Shown: positions 49,494 through 58,692, counted from the first letter of the stretch. The stretch: 58,695 nucleotides of DNA from an uncultured Allobaculum sp. (GCA_910577085.1 CAJTLE010000002.1:1-58695); one strand, 5' to 3'. The notes: generated by a model not told the origin, from the letters alone. Numbers and translations: made by a program.

Positions 49494-50567
49494 ATGAAAA
49501 AGAAAATTGGTGTGATCCGTGGAGACTGCTCGTCACGGGAAATCGTTGAGCAGACCCTTCGTGTTCTCGATGCGATTGCCAGGAAATACAATCATGAATG
49601 GGAATATGAACCCATTGCGATGGGGGGCGACGCAATTGATCAATATGGAAGTCCGCTTCCAGATCATGAGCTGGAAAAAGCTCTGAATTGTGATGCGGTC
49701 CTCTTAGGCGCTGTCGGTGGACCAAAATGGGAAGGTCTTCCAGGTCCCCAGCGTCCGGAAAAAGGTCTGCTTGCCCTGCGTAAGGGAATGGGTCTTTTCT
49801 CCAATCTGCGTCCGGCGAAAATCTGGCCGCAGTTAGCCGATGCCTCTCCACTGAAAAAAGAAATCACAGACCGGGGTATTGATTTTGTCATTGTGCGCGA
49901 ACTGACTGGCGGGGTCTATTTTGGTGAACATACGACCACGACCGAAAATGGGGTGAAAAAAGCCCTGGACTTAATGCCTTACGATGAAAATGAAATCCGC
50001 CGCATTGGCCGGGTTGGTTTTGAAACGGCCATGAAGCGTAGTAAAAAGCTGACACTTGTCGATAAAGCCAACGTTCTGGATACCTCAAGATTATGGAGAG
50101 AAGTTCTGTATGATCTGAGCAAAGAATATCCAGAGGTTGAATTTGACGTGATGTTTGTGGATAACGGTGCGATGCAGATCTGCAAGAACCCGGCCCAGTT
50201 CGATACGATTGTCACGGAAAATATGTTTGGAGACATTCTGTCCGATGAAGCCAGTGAAATCACTGGTTCAATCGGTATGATTCCTTCTTCTTCCCTTGGT
50301 GAGGGAACCAGAGGTCTGTACGAACCAATCCACGGCTCCGCTCCTGACATTGCCGGCAAAAACCTCGTGAACCCACTGGCCTGCATTCTGTCGGCGGCGA
50401 TGATGCTTCGCTACTCTTTTGGCATGGAAGAAGAAGCAGCCGATATTGAAAAGGGTGTGGAAGCTGTTTTGAACGATGGCCTGCGGACTGCTGATATGAT
50501 GAGCGAAGGCATGACACAGGTGGGAACCCGTGAAATGACCGATGCCCTGTTAGAAAAACTGGCTTAG
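49494..50567 (+). CDS. leuB: 3-isopropylmalate dehydrogenase
   Basis: Oxidises and decarboxylates 3-isopropylmalate with NAD. KIGVIRGDCSSREI at the start, LLGAVGGPKWEGLP, ANLRPAKIW-type block (SNLRPAKIWPQL), VRELTGGVYFG, DNGAMQICKNPAQFDTIVTENMFGDILSDEAS and EPIHGSAPDIAGK are diagnostic. About 357 residues, normal length. A GTG at 49488 is an alternative start with closer AAAGGA spacing. It closes the leu set; a gap of 435 bases separates it from leuD. Confidence 0.95.
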   Translation: MKKKIGVIRGDCSSREIVEQTLRVLDAIARKYNHEWEYEPIAMGGDAIDQYGSPLPDHELEKALNCDAVLLGAVGGPKWEGLPGPQRPEKGLLALRKGMGLFSNLRPAKIWPQLADASPLKKEITDRGIDFVIVRELTGGVYFGEHTTTTENGVKKALDLMPYDENEIRRIGRVGFETAMKRSKKLTLVDKANVLDTSRLWREVLYDLSKEYPEVEFDVMFVDNGAMQICKNPAQFDTIVTENMFGDILSDEASEITGSIGMIPSSSLGEGTRGLYEPIHGSAPDIAGKNLVNPLACILSAAMMLRYSFGMEEEAADIEKGVEAVLNDGLRTADMMSEGMTQVGTREMTDALLEKLA

Positions 50568-50728
50568 TCCTGGCTTAGTCCGTTTTCAATTGAAAACTGG
50601 ATTCAAATTGGAGCTCTGTTTTTAAGATGTTCAGACAGAACAGGAACCATCAAAAACAAGACTTTAGAAACAAAACTTCAAAAATAAGCTTCAGAAACAA
50701 ATTTCAGAAATCGAATTCTGCAGTCAAC

Positions 50729-50753
50729 AAGCCCGGCGCATGCCGGGGTTTTG
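50729..50753 (+). terminator. Terminator after leuB
   Basis: Arms CCCGGC and GCCGGG with a GCAT loop, followed by GTTTTG. It lies 160 bases past the stop. Sequence around 50640-50720 repeats CTTCAGAAACAAA-like words. The stretch 50754-51036 shows no gene. Confidence 0.7.
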
Positions 50754-51036
50754 TGCACTCTTTCAACCCTCCCAAAATTTCGGCGGATTCGAAAAAACAA
50801 GACCTAAAGGCGAAAACAGGGAAGGTAAAGGCGCTTGACCATGGAAATCAACCTTGTGGTTTTTCAGTCACATTGCAGTTTTATTGTCTTAATCGGATGT
50901 TATTCTTTGCTTGCCTGAGATCTTATCGATTCGGCGTCGTCTGTATTCATTGGTTTATCCTTCTGAAAAATTGTCATAACAGACTGACGTCTGAATCCTG
51001 AACGACTCAAATTAACGAATAAAGTAAGGTGAGATA

Positions 51037-52128
51037 ATGACTTTTTATGATCTGATTCAGCTGGACCCCAACGCCATCCGGGCTCGAATCCAGAAGACCG
51101 ATGACCCCAAAGAAATCAGACGGATGCGGATTGCGGTTGTCGTTCGTTCTGTTCTGATTGTTCTGTTTGCGATTCTGTTCATTTCTTTGATGAATGCCTG
51201 GTTTGGAGCGTACAACAGTTCGATGGCTGTTTCCATTTTCTGTGTATTGCTTGCGGTGCGCTTTGTCGGATATGGCTATAACATTTATGATTCTCTGCTC
51301 AGTATGGCGATTGTGTTTGCCCTGCTGGTGATTTGTCCGGTAGCAGCCTATAATGCCGGCTTTCTGATGAAGCTGATTTTGTATATCGGCAGTTTGTTGA
51401 TCATTATGATTCTGACAACCCAGCAGCCGCAGATGGGCAATGGCGGGTTGTACACATTCTCGTTTGTTTTCCTGGCCCAGAATCCAGTGTATGGTCAGCA
51501 GCTCTTGCAGCGGGCAGAACTGGCGGCTTTAGGATTTGTGATCTGCGGCATTGTATTGTGGCGCAATCATCGAAAACAGTTTGTGGATGTCCGTCTGAGG
51601 GATATCTGGAAAGAGGTCCGCTTAAGCAGCCGGAAATTCCAGTGGCAGCAGCGACTGGCTTTAGGCGTGGGTCTGTTACTGAGTATTTTCTCGATGACGC
51701 ATGTGGAACGCTTCATGTGGATTGGCTTTGCGTGCGGTTCCCTGCTTTCGGATTACAATGTTGAAAATAATGTCCATGAAAAATTTAAAGATCGTCTGAT
51801 TGGTGCAGTAATTGGTTCGCTTGCGTTCTATCTGCTCTATCAGATCATTCCGGCTAAGTTCTATCCGTTCTTTGGTCCGATTGGCGGCGTGTGCCTGGGT
51901 CTTTGCACCGATTATAAACATAAGACCATGCTCAACTGCTTTGGTGCGCTGATGATGGCGGCTGGCATGTTTGGCCTGAAGAGTGCGGTGTTGATGCGAA
52001 TGGGCTATACATTGCTTGGAATTATCTTTGCGTTGGCTTTCTTCTATCTGTACGACCATTTCCTGATGAAGGGCCTTCTCAAAAAGGGACAGGATCCAAT
52101 TGCCCAGTCCTTCGAAACGCATGACTAG
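51037..52128 (+). CDS. FUSC-like membrane protein
   Basis: Polytopic membrane protein of 363 residues, with hydrophobic helices in two groups (about 33-160 and 205-340). The repeated arrangement and words such as VLIVLFAILFISLMNAW, MSWIGFACGSLL-like MWIGFACGSLLSDY, and HEKFKDRLIGAVIGSLAFYLL recall the fusaric-acid-resistance/aromatic acid exporter (FUSC, ArAE) family, where HxxxR-type motifs follow the helices. Substrate unknown; export of aromatic or phenolic acids is possible. ATG has a GTAAGGTGAG site. Confidence 0.75.
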   Translation: MTFYDLIQLDPNAIRARIQKTDDPKEIRRMRIAVVVRSVLIVLFAILFISLMNAWFGAYNSSMAVSIFCVLLAVRFVGYGYNIYDSLLSMAIVFALLVICPVAAYNAGFLMKLILYIGSLLIIMILTTQQPQMGNGGLYTFSFVFLAQNPVYGQQLLQRAELAALGFVICGIVLWRNHRKQFVDVRLRDIWKEVRLSSRKFQWQQRLALGVGLLLSIFSMTHVERFMWIGFACGSLLSDYNVENNVHEKFKDRLIGAVIGSLAFYLLYQIIPAKFYPFFGPIGGVCLGLCTDYKHKTMLNCFGALMMAAGMFGLKSAVLMRMGYTLLGIIFALAFFYLYDHFLMKGLLKKGQDPIAQSFETHD

Positions 52129-52326
52129 AAGATTGATTCAGGGAGTTATGAATTGTGACTCATGAACCCAAATCCATGAAGAGAATTTCTGAAACAGAAT
52201 CTGGCCTGAACCCGTTCTCTAGGTTTGAGCCATTTTTTTGTGGACAGACGTTCAAAGCACAACCGGGAAGTAGAGTGGAAAGGAAAGCTGATCTCCTCAG
52301 GATGTTCATGCTTTTGGAGCAGAATT

Positions 52327-52354
52327 TTGTTTTTTGGAATAGATCTTGTACAAT
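52327..52354 (+). promoter_or_regulatory. Promoter of the 52361 gene, leaderless start likely
   Basis: TTGTTT (52327-52332), 16-base spacer, TACAAT (52349-52354). The ATG at 52361 is six bases after the -10 box and no ribosome site is present, so transcription should start at or next to the A of ATG. Confidence 0.55.
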
Positions 52355-52360
52355 GTGGAC

Positions 52361-52711
52361 ATGAAAAAGAGACAGATTGGCTTCTGCAAGGAATCCGAAT
52401 GGTTTTATCGCGTGTACGCCCGGGAAAATCAGGTCGACTATCTGCAGCTCTGTTTGCTTGATCTGCTCAGACAAGCCAATGGATCCCTGACCTGGATGGC
52501 CATTGATCAGCAGATTCCCTATTCCCGGCAGATTATCCGTCAGACTGTTGAAGATCTGGAACAGGATGAACTGGTCACGACAACTCCGGATGGTGTCTAT
52601 CTTACTGATCTGGCTGAATTTACAGTGGATGAAATCCTCGATGATCTTCACCATAAACTAGATGCAGCCTTTGCTCTGATGGATGACAGTACACCAAACC
52701 TGATGGCCTAG
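52361..52711 (+). CDS. Small winged-helix-like protein, unknown
   Basis: Protein of 116 residues. The middle reads LDLLRQANGSLTWMAIDQQIPYSRQIIRQTVEDLEQDELVTTT, which has the layout of a winged helix: helix, turn, recognition helix, then a short wing. The N terminus (MKKRQIGFCKESEWFYRVY) and a helical C-terminal part (VDEILDDLHHKLDAAFALM) surround it. A DNA-binding role is inferred from this pattern; no family is certain. A terminator follows closely. Confidence 0.7.
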   Translation: MKKRQIGFCKESEWFYRVYARENQVDYLQLCLLDLLRQANGSLTWMAIDQQIPYSRQIIRQTVEDLEQDELVTTTPDGVYLTDLAEFTVDEILDDLHHKLDAAFALMDDSTPNLMA

Positions 52712-52736
52712 CCTTGCTTTTAAGCCTGCCCTTGAA

Positions 52737-52760
52737 CACCTCCCTGAGCGGAGGTTTTTT
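52737..52760 (+). terminator. Terminator of the 52361 gene
   Basis: Arms ACCTCC and GGAGGT, 6-base loop, six Ts. The next 370 bases (52761-53130) are AT-rich with no gene I trust. Confidence 0.9.
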
Positions 52761-53130
52761 ATTTTCTGCCTATTTGCTTCTTTCTGAATTCTGGCCGCTG
52801 AAGAATCTCTTAAACTTTCCAAAGAATTTGATAAGAATCGACGAAGAGAAGAATAACAAATTGAATCATGACGTTTTCTGGTTTTTTGAATATATCAAAA
52901 AAGATGAAATCAACCGTAAAGGATCTGGATCAGGATGGAAAAGTGAAATCAAATCGATGAAAATTGAAATCTATTTGGAGAAGACGGGCAAGGAAGACCT
53001 TTTTGTGATAAAAATGGGATGCTTTTGGGGATGCACTTGGGCATATCTTGTCGCCTGCCCAAAAACCATATACAATAGGAATCACTTAATTTGTTAAGAA
53101 ATTAACAAATGGTAGAAAGGAGTGGGGGAT

Positions 53131-53568
53131 ATGAGCTTTGGAACAATGGGAATCTTCTGGCTGATTCTGGCGGCTGTCATGCTTGTTATTGAACTGGCTA
53201 CTGTTTCGCTGGTTTCCATCTGGTTTGTTGCTGGTGCCCTGGTCGCAGCCCTGCTGGCCTTTTTACATCTTGGTCTCTGGATTCAGATTGCGGCATTTAT
53301 TCTGGTATCGGTTGTCCTCTTCTGCTTCTTCAAAGATCGGCTGCAGGCATTCTTCCGGTATCGGCATGATCGTTCCGGTGCCAGCCTGATCCTCGGGAAA
53401 ACCGGTAAGGTAACCAGCCCGATTCAAGAACACCAGGATGGACGGATCCTGGTTGATGGTCAGGACTGGAAGGCAAGCGCTCCACAGAGTCTGCCAACGG
53501 GCACAGCCGTCAAAGTCATCGGCATGCATGGTGTAACCCTCGATGTTGAACCGATTGACAAGGCCTAG
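53131..53568 (+). CDS. NfeD family membrane protein
   Basis: Membrane protein of 145 residues. Three or four helices (IFWLILAAVMLVIELATVSL, LVAALLAFLHLGLWIQIAAFILVSVVLF) precede a C-terminal OB-fold (GKTGKVTSPIQ ... GRILVDGQDWKA ... GTAVKVIGMHGVTLDVEPI), the NfeD layout. NfeD proteins partner with SPFH proteins in membrane microdomains; here the SPFH gene follows. ATG at 53131 is after AAAGGAGTGG; a GTG at 53122 is less likely. Confidence 0.92.
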   Translation: MSFGTMGIFWLILAAVMLVIELATVSLVSIWFVAGALVAALLAFLHLGLWIQIAAFILVSVVLFCFFKDRLQAFFRYRHDRSGASLILGKTGKVTSPIQEHQDGRILVDGQDWKASAPQSLPTGTAVKVIGMHGVTLDVEPIDKA

Positions 53569-53672
53569 TCAAAAATCTCTGGGTTTCAAACACCAGAGAA
53601 AGCGTTGAAAGTATTGAAAGCATTAAACGCATTGAATCTTTAAACTGCATTTCACATTTCATCAAATGAAGG

Positions 53673-53727
53673 CTGTCTTGGACAGTAACTGACCGGAAGG
53701 AACTGGCTTATCACGAAAGTCCGGTCA
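53673..53727 (+). other. Two hairpins before the SPFH gene
   Basis: CTGTC/GACAG (53673-53685) and TGACCGGA/TCCGGTCA (53690-53697, 53720-53727). The second ends where the AGAAGGAGG ribosome site begins, so it may affect translation or RNA stability. Just upstream, 53597-53635 is an imperfect repeat of GCATTGAAA-like words. Confidence 0.5.
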
Positions 53728-53740
53728 GAAGGAGGAAAGT

Positions 53741-54697
53741 ATGCGTATTTTAAGTGGTGCAATTGGTGGAATCATCCTTGTGGTGATCCTTGTCTTCATC
53801 CTGCTGGCACTCATTAGCAGTGTGGTTTATATCGTTCCTCAGGCTTATGCTTATGTCATTCAGCGCCTGGGTGCGTATCTGACCACTGCAGATGTAGGTC
53901 TGCATTTTAAAGTTCCGTTTATCGACCGGATCGCAAACAAAGTCGATTTAAAAGAGCAGGTGGCTGATTTCCCGCCACAGGCTGTTATTACCAAAGATAA
54001 CGTTACGATGCATATCGATACCGTCATCTACTATCAGATTACGGATCCAAAACTGTATACCTATGGTGTTGAAAACCCAATGAACGCGATCGAAAACCTG
54101 ACCGCAACAACCCTGCGAAACATCATTGGTGAAATGGATCTCGACCGCACCTTAACCAGCCGCGATGACATCAACACCAAGATGCGTGCGACCCTGGATG
54201 TTGCAACCGATCCATGGGGCATCAAAATCAACCGTGTCGAACTGAAGAACATCATGCCGCCGCAGACCATTCAGGATGCGATGGAAAAACAGATGAAAGC
54301 TGAACGTGAACGCCGTGAAAAAATCCTGCGTGCCGAAGGTGAAAAGGAATCCACAATCCTTGTCGCTCAGGGTCGTCAGGAAGCTGCCATTCTGGAAGCA
54401 AAAGGTAACCGTGAAAAGATGGTTCAGGAAGCCCTTGGTAAAGCTGAAGCGATCAAAGCGGTTCAGCAGGCCAATGCTGAAGGTTTACAGATGCTCGCTC
54501 AGGCAGGTGTTACCGATGAAGTTCTGCGTCTGAAAGCTATTGAAGCTTTTGAAAAAGCTGCCGATGGCCGGGCAACCAAGATCATCATCCCATCCGAAAT
54601 TCAGGGTGCTGTTGGTCTGGCCCAGGGTATTGTTTCGACCGTGACCAAAGAAGATCCGGATAAACTGCCAACTCTGCCTCCAGAAGCCAGAAAGTAA
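53741..54697 (+). CDS. SPFH/band 7 membrane protein (stomatin/QmcA-like)
   Basis: Membrane-anchored scaffold protein of 318 residues. One N-terminal helix (GIILVVILVFILLALISSVVYI) is followed by the SPFH domain (QAYAYVIQRLGAY, VGLHFKVPFIDRIANKVDLKEQ, ITKDNVTMHIDTVIYYQITDP, LRNIIGEMDLDRTLTSRDDIN, WGIKINRVELKNI) and a coiled coil rich in Ala and Glu (ERERREKILRAEGEKES). It probably forms oligomers with the NfeD protein upstream and organises membrane microdomains or protease access (family knowledge). Confidence 0.94.
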   Translation: MRILSGAIGGIILVVILVFILLALISSVVYIVPQAYAYVIQRLGAYLTTADVGLHFKVPFIDRIANKVDLKEQVADFPPQAVITKDNVTMHIDTVIYYQITDPKLYTYGVENPMNAIENLTATTLRNIIGEMDLDRTLTSRDDINTKMRATLDVATDPWGIKINRVELKNIMPPQTIQDAMEKQMKAERERREKILRAEGEKESTILVAQGRQEAAILEAKGNREKMVQEALGKAEAIKAVQQANAEGLQMLAQAGVTDEVLRLKAIEAFEKAADGRATKIIIPSEIQGAVGLAQGIVSTVTKEDPDKLPTLPPEARK

Positions 54698-54738
54698 TCA
54701 TTTCTCCATTAGATTCTGATTAGACTCGGCTCAATCTG

Positions 54739-54766
54739 CCGCCTGCATTCATTGCGGGCGGTTTTT
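54739..54766 (+). terminator. Terminator of the NfeD-SPFH operon
   Basis: Arms CCGCCTGCA and TGCGGGCGG with one G-T pair, 5-base loop and five Ts. Confidence 0.92.
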
Positions 54767-54830
54767 ATGTATCTTATCCACAATCGGGAAGATCGAAAGG
54801 TCAGAAAAGAAAAGTCAGGAAGAAAAAAAT

Positions 54831-54857
54831 AAAAAAGACGAAGTAAATTACTTCGTC
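54831..54857 (-). terminator. Terminator overlapping the LOG gene stop
   Basis: Arms GACGAAGT and ACTTCGTC; on the minus strand six Ts follow. The stop codon of the gene lies in the loop. Confidence 0.85.
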
Positions 54858-55411
54858 AGTGGAGCAAGTTCTTTGTCGAGATAGGCAAACGTTTCTTCAA
54901 CGGATGTGCAGACTTTGAATAAACTCATTGTTGCTTCGGCAATAAAGCCTTCCTCGACCATCTTATTCATGGTTTTCAACAACAGATCATAATAACCATT
55001 CAGATTTAACAATACGATTGGGGCATCGAGCTGATCGAGCTGTTTGAGAACCAGAATTTCATAAAATTCTTCAAGCGTTCCAACGCCGCCAGGTGCTGCG
55101 ATAAAGGCATTGGATAAGGATTCCATGAATGCTTTGCGTTCGCGCATGGTCCGGGTATAGATGGTGTCATTACCATTGTCGTAAAGAACACCGGGCTGTC
55201 TGAAAAAGAAAGGTGCAATTCCAACTGTTTCGCCGCCAAGCTCCAGAGCTCCGCGACAGGTAGCACCCATAATTCCGGTGTCTCCGGCACCGTTGACCAG
55301 CCGCCAGCCGCGCCGGGCCAGTCCTGAACCAAGCTGTCTTGCAGCCTGTAAGTAGCTGCTGGCTACATCATTGCTTGAGCCGCCATATACGGCTACACCG
55401 ATTTCTCGCAT
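54848..55411 (-). CDS. LOG family protein (nucleotide phosphoribohydrolase)
   Basis: Protein of 187 residues of the LOG/TIGR00730 family, which cleaves nucleoside monophosphates to base and ribose 5-phosphate. AVYGGSSN, LVNGAGDTGIMGA, RKAFMESLSNAFIAAPGGVGTLEEFYEILVLKQL contain the PGGxGTxxE active site, with the catalytic Arg-Lys pair (ERKAFM). Plant relatives make cytokinin; the bacterial role is probably nucleotide salvage or clean-up. ATG at 55411 follows AAAGGAATAGG; an earlier ATG at 55432 would add 7 residues. Confidence 0.92.
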   Translation of the reverse strand: MREIGVAVYGGSSNDVASSYLQAARQLGSGLARRGWRLVNGAGDTGIMGATCRGALELGGETVGIAPFFFRQPGVLYDNGNDTIYTRTMRERKAFMESLSNAFIAAPGGVGTLEEFYEILVLKQLDQLDAPIVLLNLNGYYDLLLKTMNKMVEEGFIAEATMSLFKVCTSVEETFAYLDKELAPLTK

Positions 55412-55589
55412 ATACCTATTCCTTTCATTCATCGCCAGGCGATGATTATCAACAAAATCATCGGAATCTGAATCTGTTCAAACTCCTCGAGTCAGTTTTA
55501 TTTTGCCTCATCATGAGCATTCTGAGGAATCAGAAGCCTTGCAATCTGCAAAATCAGAAGTTTTTCAAGATTGCAGAAGGTGGATTGAT

Positions 55590-56240
55590 TCAGTGGTCGG
55601 AGTTGTCTGAACCGGCCTCTTCATGACTTTGAATATCCAGGAATCGGTGGATTCTCTGCATCTTGACATCGGTCTGGTTGAGCATGGTGGCACATTCGAG
55701 CAGTTCACGATTGACGTATTCGGAATCAGGCAGATTCTTTTTGTAGCGCAGCTGATGTTCAAGGGCAGCCCAGGAATCCATGGCGGTTGTCCGCAGCTGG
55801 ATTTCACAAAGTACTGGCCGGTTTTGAACAGCAGTGCAAAGACCGATCACATGCAAAGAACGGTAACCCGATTTTTTGGGATGCTTGATATAGTCTTTGA
55901 CTTCAAGAATATGGTAATGGTCGATTGTATTCAGAACGTCAACGACAGAATAGATATCGTCAATATACGAGCAGATGATGCGCAGACCGATAATATCGTG
56001 GAGGTTCTGACAGGCTGAAGCGGGTGAAACTTCAAAACGATAGCGGACCAGCTTCTTTTCAATGCTTTCACGGGTTTTAAGCCGGCCGGAAATGGAACGG
56101 AGCATCGTATGATGATGGTCGCGTTCTACTGAATATTTAAGATTGAGCAGGGAAGTGAGCATATACTCCTGTGTTCTCGAACAGGTGTAGAGCATTTCGT
56201 CCCAGTCGTTGGTACTCCATACCAGTGGATCCTCAGGCAT
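55590..56240 (-). CDS. Small alarmone synthetase (RelA/SpoT domain)
   Basis: Single-domain (p)ppGpp synthetase of 216 residues, YjbM/YwaC type. SGRLKTRESIEKKL, IIGLRIICSYIDDIY, HPKKSGYRSLHVIG and EIQLRTTAMDSWAALEHQLRYK are the synthetase motifs, including the Arg/Lys for ATP and the Glu in the ExQ motif. There is no HD hydrolase domain or TGS/ACT tail. The ATG at 56240 has an AAAGGAGGG site. The start overlaps the yaaA stop by eight bases. Confidence 0.92.
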   Translation of the reverse strand: MPEDPLVWSTNDWDEMLYTCSRTQEYMLTSLLNLKYSVERDHHHTMLRSISGRLKTRESIEKKLVRYRFEVSPASACQNLHDIIGLRIICSYIDDIYSVVDVLNTIDHYHILEVKDYIKHPKKSGYRSLHVIGLCTAVQNRPVLCEIQLRTTAMDSWAALEHQLRYKKNLPDSEYVNRELLECATMLNQTDVKMQRIHRFLDIQSHEEAGSDNSDH

Positions 56241-56967
56241 GGCTGCCCTCCTTTCGAATGAAGACCAGCGTGCTGGAATCAGAACTCTCCGGATCAAAGT
56301 GGTAGCCGAGTTCCTGAAAATCCTTCAGGTCGTGCCAGTCTTCAATCTGATGTTCTGCCATCCAGCGCACCATGGTGCCGCGGGCCATTTTGGCATAGAC
56401 GCCTTTTTCTTTGCGCTTTCCGTTTTCAAGTTCAAAAAATCGCGGCGTAATCATGGCCTGAAAAGCGCCGATACAGCGGGAATATTCTTTAGAAGCCAGA
56501 TTGACGATCACTTCATCCTCCAGTTCCTCTTTCAACTTGCTTCCCCAGAAATCATAGAGTGAAAACGGGAGTTTTTGCTGCATCTCCAGACGATAAGGAA
56601 CAACACCATCGAGCGGTTTTAAAATCCCATACATCGCGGAAAGAATGCGCAGATGCCGGCAGATATAATCCCATTGCGTATCATCAAATACATCGGGAGC
56701 CATATAGCGAAAGGCGATTCCGTCATAACTGAGAAGTGCCGGAGAAACAGGCGGGAAAATTCCAGCCTTCTGGCGCTGCAGTTCTTCATAAACCGGATTG
56801 AAGGTGCGTAATGAACAACTATAGAGTTTGAATAATTCTTCATAACTCTTGCTGACCAGAACCTGGAAAAGGGTATCGTGTTCTTCCATAAAGACAGGTG
56901 TGGACAATGGAAAGTCGTGATCTTCACAAAGCTTCATTTTCTTTGCGGGCGAAATAATTATTTTCAT
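56233..56967 (-). CDS. yaaA: Peroxide stress protein YaaA
   Basis: DNA-binding protein of 244 residues that limits iron-driven DNA damage under peroxide in Escherichia coli (family knowledge). MKIIISPAKKM, AIFPPV-type block (AGIFPPVSPALLSYDGIAFRYM), LSAMYGILKPLDGVVPYRLEM, VIVNLASKEYS and ARGTMVRWM are its signatures. The ATG at 56967 is seven bases after a TATAAT and has no ribosome site, so it is probably leaderless; an ATG at 57102 would add 45 residues that do not fit the family. It is coupled to the alarmone synthetase. Confidence 0.93.
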   Translation of the reverse strand: MKIIISPAKKMKLCEDHDFPLSTPVFMEEHDTLFQVLVSKSYEELFKLYSCSLRTFNPVYEELQRQKAGIFPPVSPALLSYDGIAFRYMAPDVFDDTQWDYICRHLRILSAMYGILKPLDGVVPYRLEMQQKLPFSLYDFWGSKLKEELEDEVIVNLASKEYSRCIGAFQAMITPRFFELENGKRKEKGVYAKMARGTMVRWMAEHQIEDWHDLKDFQELGYHFDPESSDSSTLVFIRKEGSHA

Positions 56968-56974
56968 CGCCTTC

Positions 56975-56980
56975 ATTATA
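56975..56980 (-). promoter_or_regulatory. -10 box of yaaA, leaderless start likely
   Basis: TATAAT on the minus strand seven bases before the yaaA ATG. The best -35 is TTGCCC at 57000-57005 with a 19-base spacer. The remainder of the gap, 57006-57354, holds an inverted pair CAGGC/GCCTG near 57151-57168 and no gene. Confidence 0.55.
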
Positions 56981-57354
56981 GGGAGTAACAGCAGAGCGTG
57001 GGCAAAAATTGGCAACATTTTTGGGGCATCGACCGGATTTGACCATTTCTGAAAGAAAAGATTTCGTGCTGAATGCCCCTGTTTCAGTCTTATATTTCTC
57101 AATCGCTATAAATTGCCATCTTTCTTTGAAATGCTATCCTGAATGGGAAGCAGGCATTGACCGCCTGAAAAATGTCTGGCACGAAGACGCCGATCAGGCA
57201 GAGTTATACCCTTTCCAGATACATAATAAACTGTAATAAGACTGGCCAAATATGGATAGTTAAAGCAAAAACGAAAAATCATGCAATTCTGATAAATGTA
57301 TATACAAATAGAAAACAAAGGTCTAAACTACAGACATAAGGAGATATACAGACT

Positions 57355-58167
57355 ATGGGAAGAATGTTTAAAACGGAGCCGTTCTATTCGCCAAGACCAT
57401 GGGGATATGAACTGTGGACTCTTTCAACACACCGCAGTGGACAGTCACTTGTCCTGCCAGAAAAAGAAAATCTGCTGAAATACTTAGGGGAACCTCTGAA
57501 AATTCTGATCAAAATCATCAAAGCGGATGAGGCTCTTTCCGTACAGGTTCATCCGGGAGATGAATACGCCCGCATTCATGAAAATGACATGGGCAAAACC
57601 GAATGCTGGTACATTCTGGATGCCAAACCAGATGGCAAGCTGATTGCCGGCATCAAAAAAGGCCTTAACCGGGAAAAAATGGCCGAAATCCTGAAAGAAG
57701 GAAAACTGGAAGATGTGATTGAATACATTCCAGTCCAAAAAGGAGATATGGTTTTCATCCCACATGGAACTGTCCATGCCATTATGGGCGGCCTGAAGCT
57801 GTTTGAAATTCAGGAATCTTCTGATTCCACCTATCGCATGTATGACTGGGGCCGTGATCGAGAGATGCATATTGAAAAATCTCTGGATGTCATCGACTAT
57901 AGCTGCACCAATGGCGCTGGTAAGATTGAAAACTTTACCAAACTGGAAACTCCCTATTTCCGGGTAGAAAAAATCGTGCTGGACAATGAATCTGCCACCT
58001 ATCAGGTCACTGAAGAATTCCAGACCCTCAATATCTGCCATGGAAGTGGAAAAGTTGTCTCCACAGAAGGACAGGAACTCTCCCTGGAACCTGATCAGAC
58101 CATTTATATTCCAAAAGGAACGGAATACACCATTTCCGGAAACGTTGAACTGTTAAGGACCTGGTAA
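57355..58167 (+). CDS. manA: Mannose-6-phosphate isomerase, type I
   Basis: Zinc enzyme of 270 residues converting mannose-6-phosphate to fructose-6-phosphate. The zinc ligands are in VQVHPGDEYA (Gln and His), KTECWYIL (Glu) and FIPHGTVHAI (His). YRMYDWGRDREMHIEKSLDVI is the conserved second half. Length is the short bacterial form. ATG at 57355 with AAGGAG 11 bases upstream. It is alone, with a terminator, and may feed mannose taken up by a PTS elsewhere. Confidence 0.95.
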   Translation: MGRMFKTEPFYSPRPWGYELWTLSTHRSGQSLVLPEKENLLKYLGEPLKILIKIIKADEALSVQVHPGDEYARIHENDMGKTECWYILDAKPDGKLIAGIKKGLNREKMAEILKEGKLEDVIEYIPVQKGDMVFIPHGTVHAIMGGLKLFEIQESSDSTYRMYDWGRDREMHIEKSLDVIDYSCTNGAGKIENFTKLETPYFRVEKIVLDNESATYQVTEEFQTLNICHGSGKVVSTEGQELSLEPDQTIYIPKGTEYTISGNVELLRTW

Positions 58168-58194
58168 TTTTGACTCAAACCTCTCTTCCTTTAG

Positions 58195-58225
58195 AAAAAG
58201 CTGTCCATGGTTGGACAGCTTTTTC
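58195..58225 (+). terminator. Terminator of manA
   Basis: Arms AAAAAGCTGTCC and GGACAGCTTTTT with a 6-base loop. Then 58226-58490 is AT-rich with no gene seen. Confidence 0.92.
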
Positions 58226-58500
58226 CGTATATTTCGTATATATGGATTATCTATATATTCCATCCCCCCTTCATATCTTTAAATGAGTCAGGAAAGAATA
58301 TTTCTTGTGGATCGCAAAAGGTCCCCTGAATCTGGCAGGCGGTGTGATATTCGAAAACAGCATTGACAATAAAATCGTCGAATTGTATCCCTTTTCACAA
58401 TGTAAAGAGATTTTAACTTGTGTTCAGGCAAGAATGACGATATAAAGAATAAGCTGTTTTTGAAATATCAGAAACCGCAAAAGTTCTAGTTTGTGAATTT

Positions 58501-58552
58501 ATAAAATATTTTCACAAAAGTACTTGACCTTGGTCAGGACAGATGGTATCCT
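58501..58552 (+). promoter_or_regulatory. Strong promoter P1 at the right edge
   Basis: AT-rich upstream element, then TTGACC (58524-58529), 17-base spacer, TATCCT (58547-58552). Its layout is repeated 140 bp downstream. Confidence 0.65.
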
Positions 58553-58640
58553 ATATGAGCGTTAAGGGAACGCGGCACACAGCTGCTGACCTGACGCAAA
58601 TCATCTTTAGATATCGAACAAAACATTGATTGTGAAATTC

Positions 58641-58692
58641 TTAAAAATATTTCACAAAAGATGTTGACTTCTGATCTGGCAGATGATAAGAT
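58641..58692 (+). promoter_or_regulatory. Strong promoter P2 at the right edge
   Basis: TTGACT (58664-58669), exactly 17 bases, TAAGAT (58687-58692). The words TATTTCACAAAAG before it also occur in P1 (TATTTTCACAAAAG). Tandem promoters with AT-rich upstream elements are typical of rRNA or tRNA operons, which would begin past the window (inference). Confidence 0.65.

Noticed and set aside
50627..51001. Plus-strand open frame of 124 codons after leuB
   Set aside because: It spans the leuB terminator and a low-complexity CAGAAACAAA-like stretch, with no ribosome site.
52714..53097. Plus-strand open frame of 127 codons
   Set aside because: It begins at the terminator of the previous gene and lacks a ribosome site.
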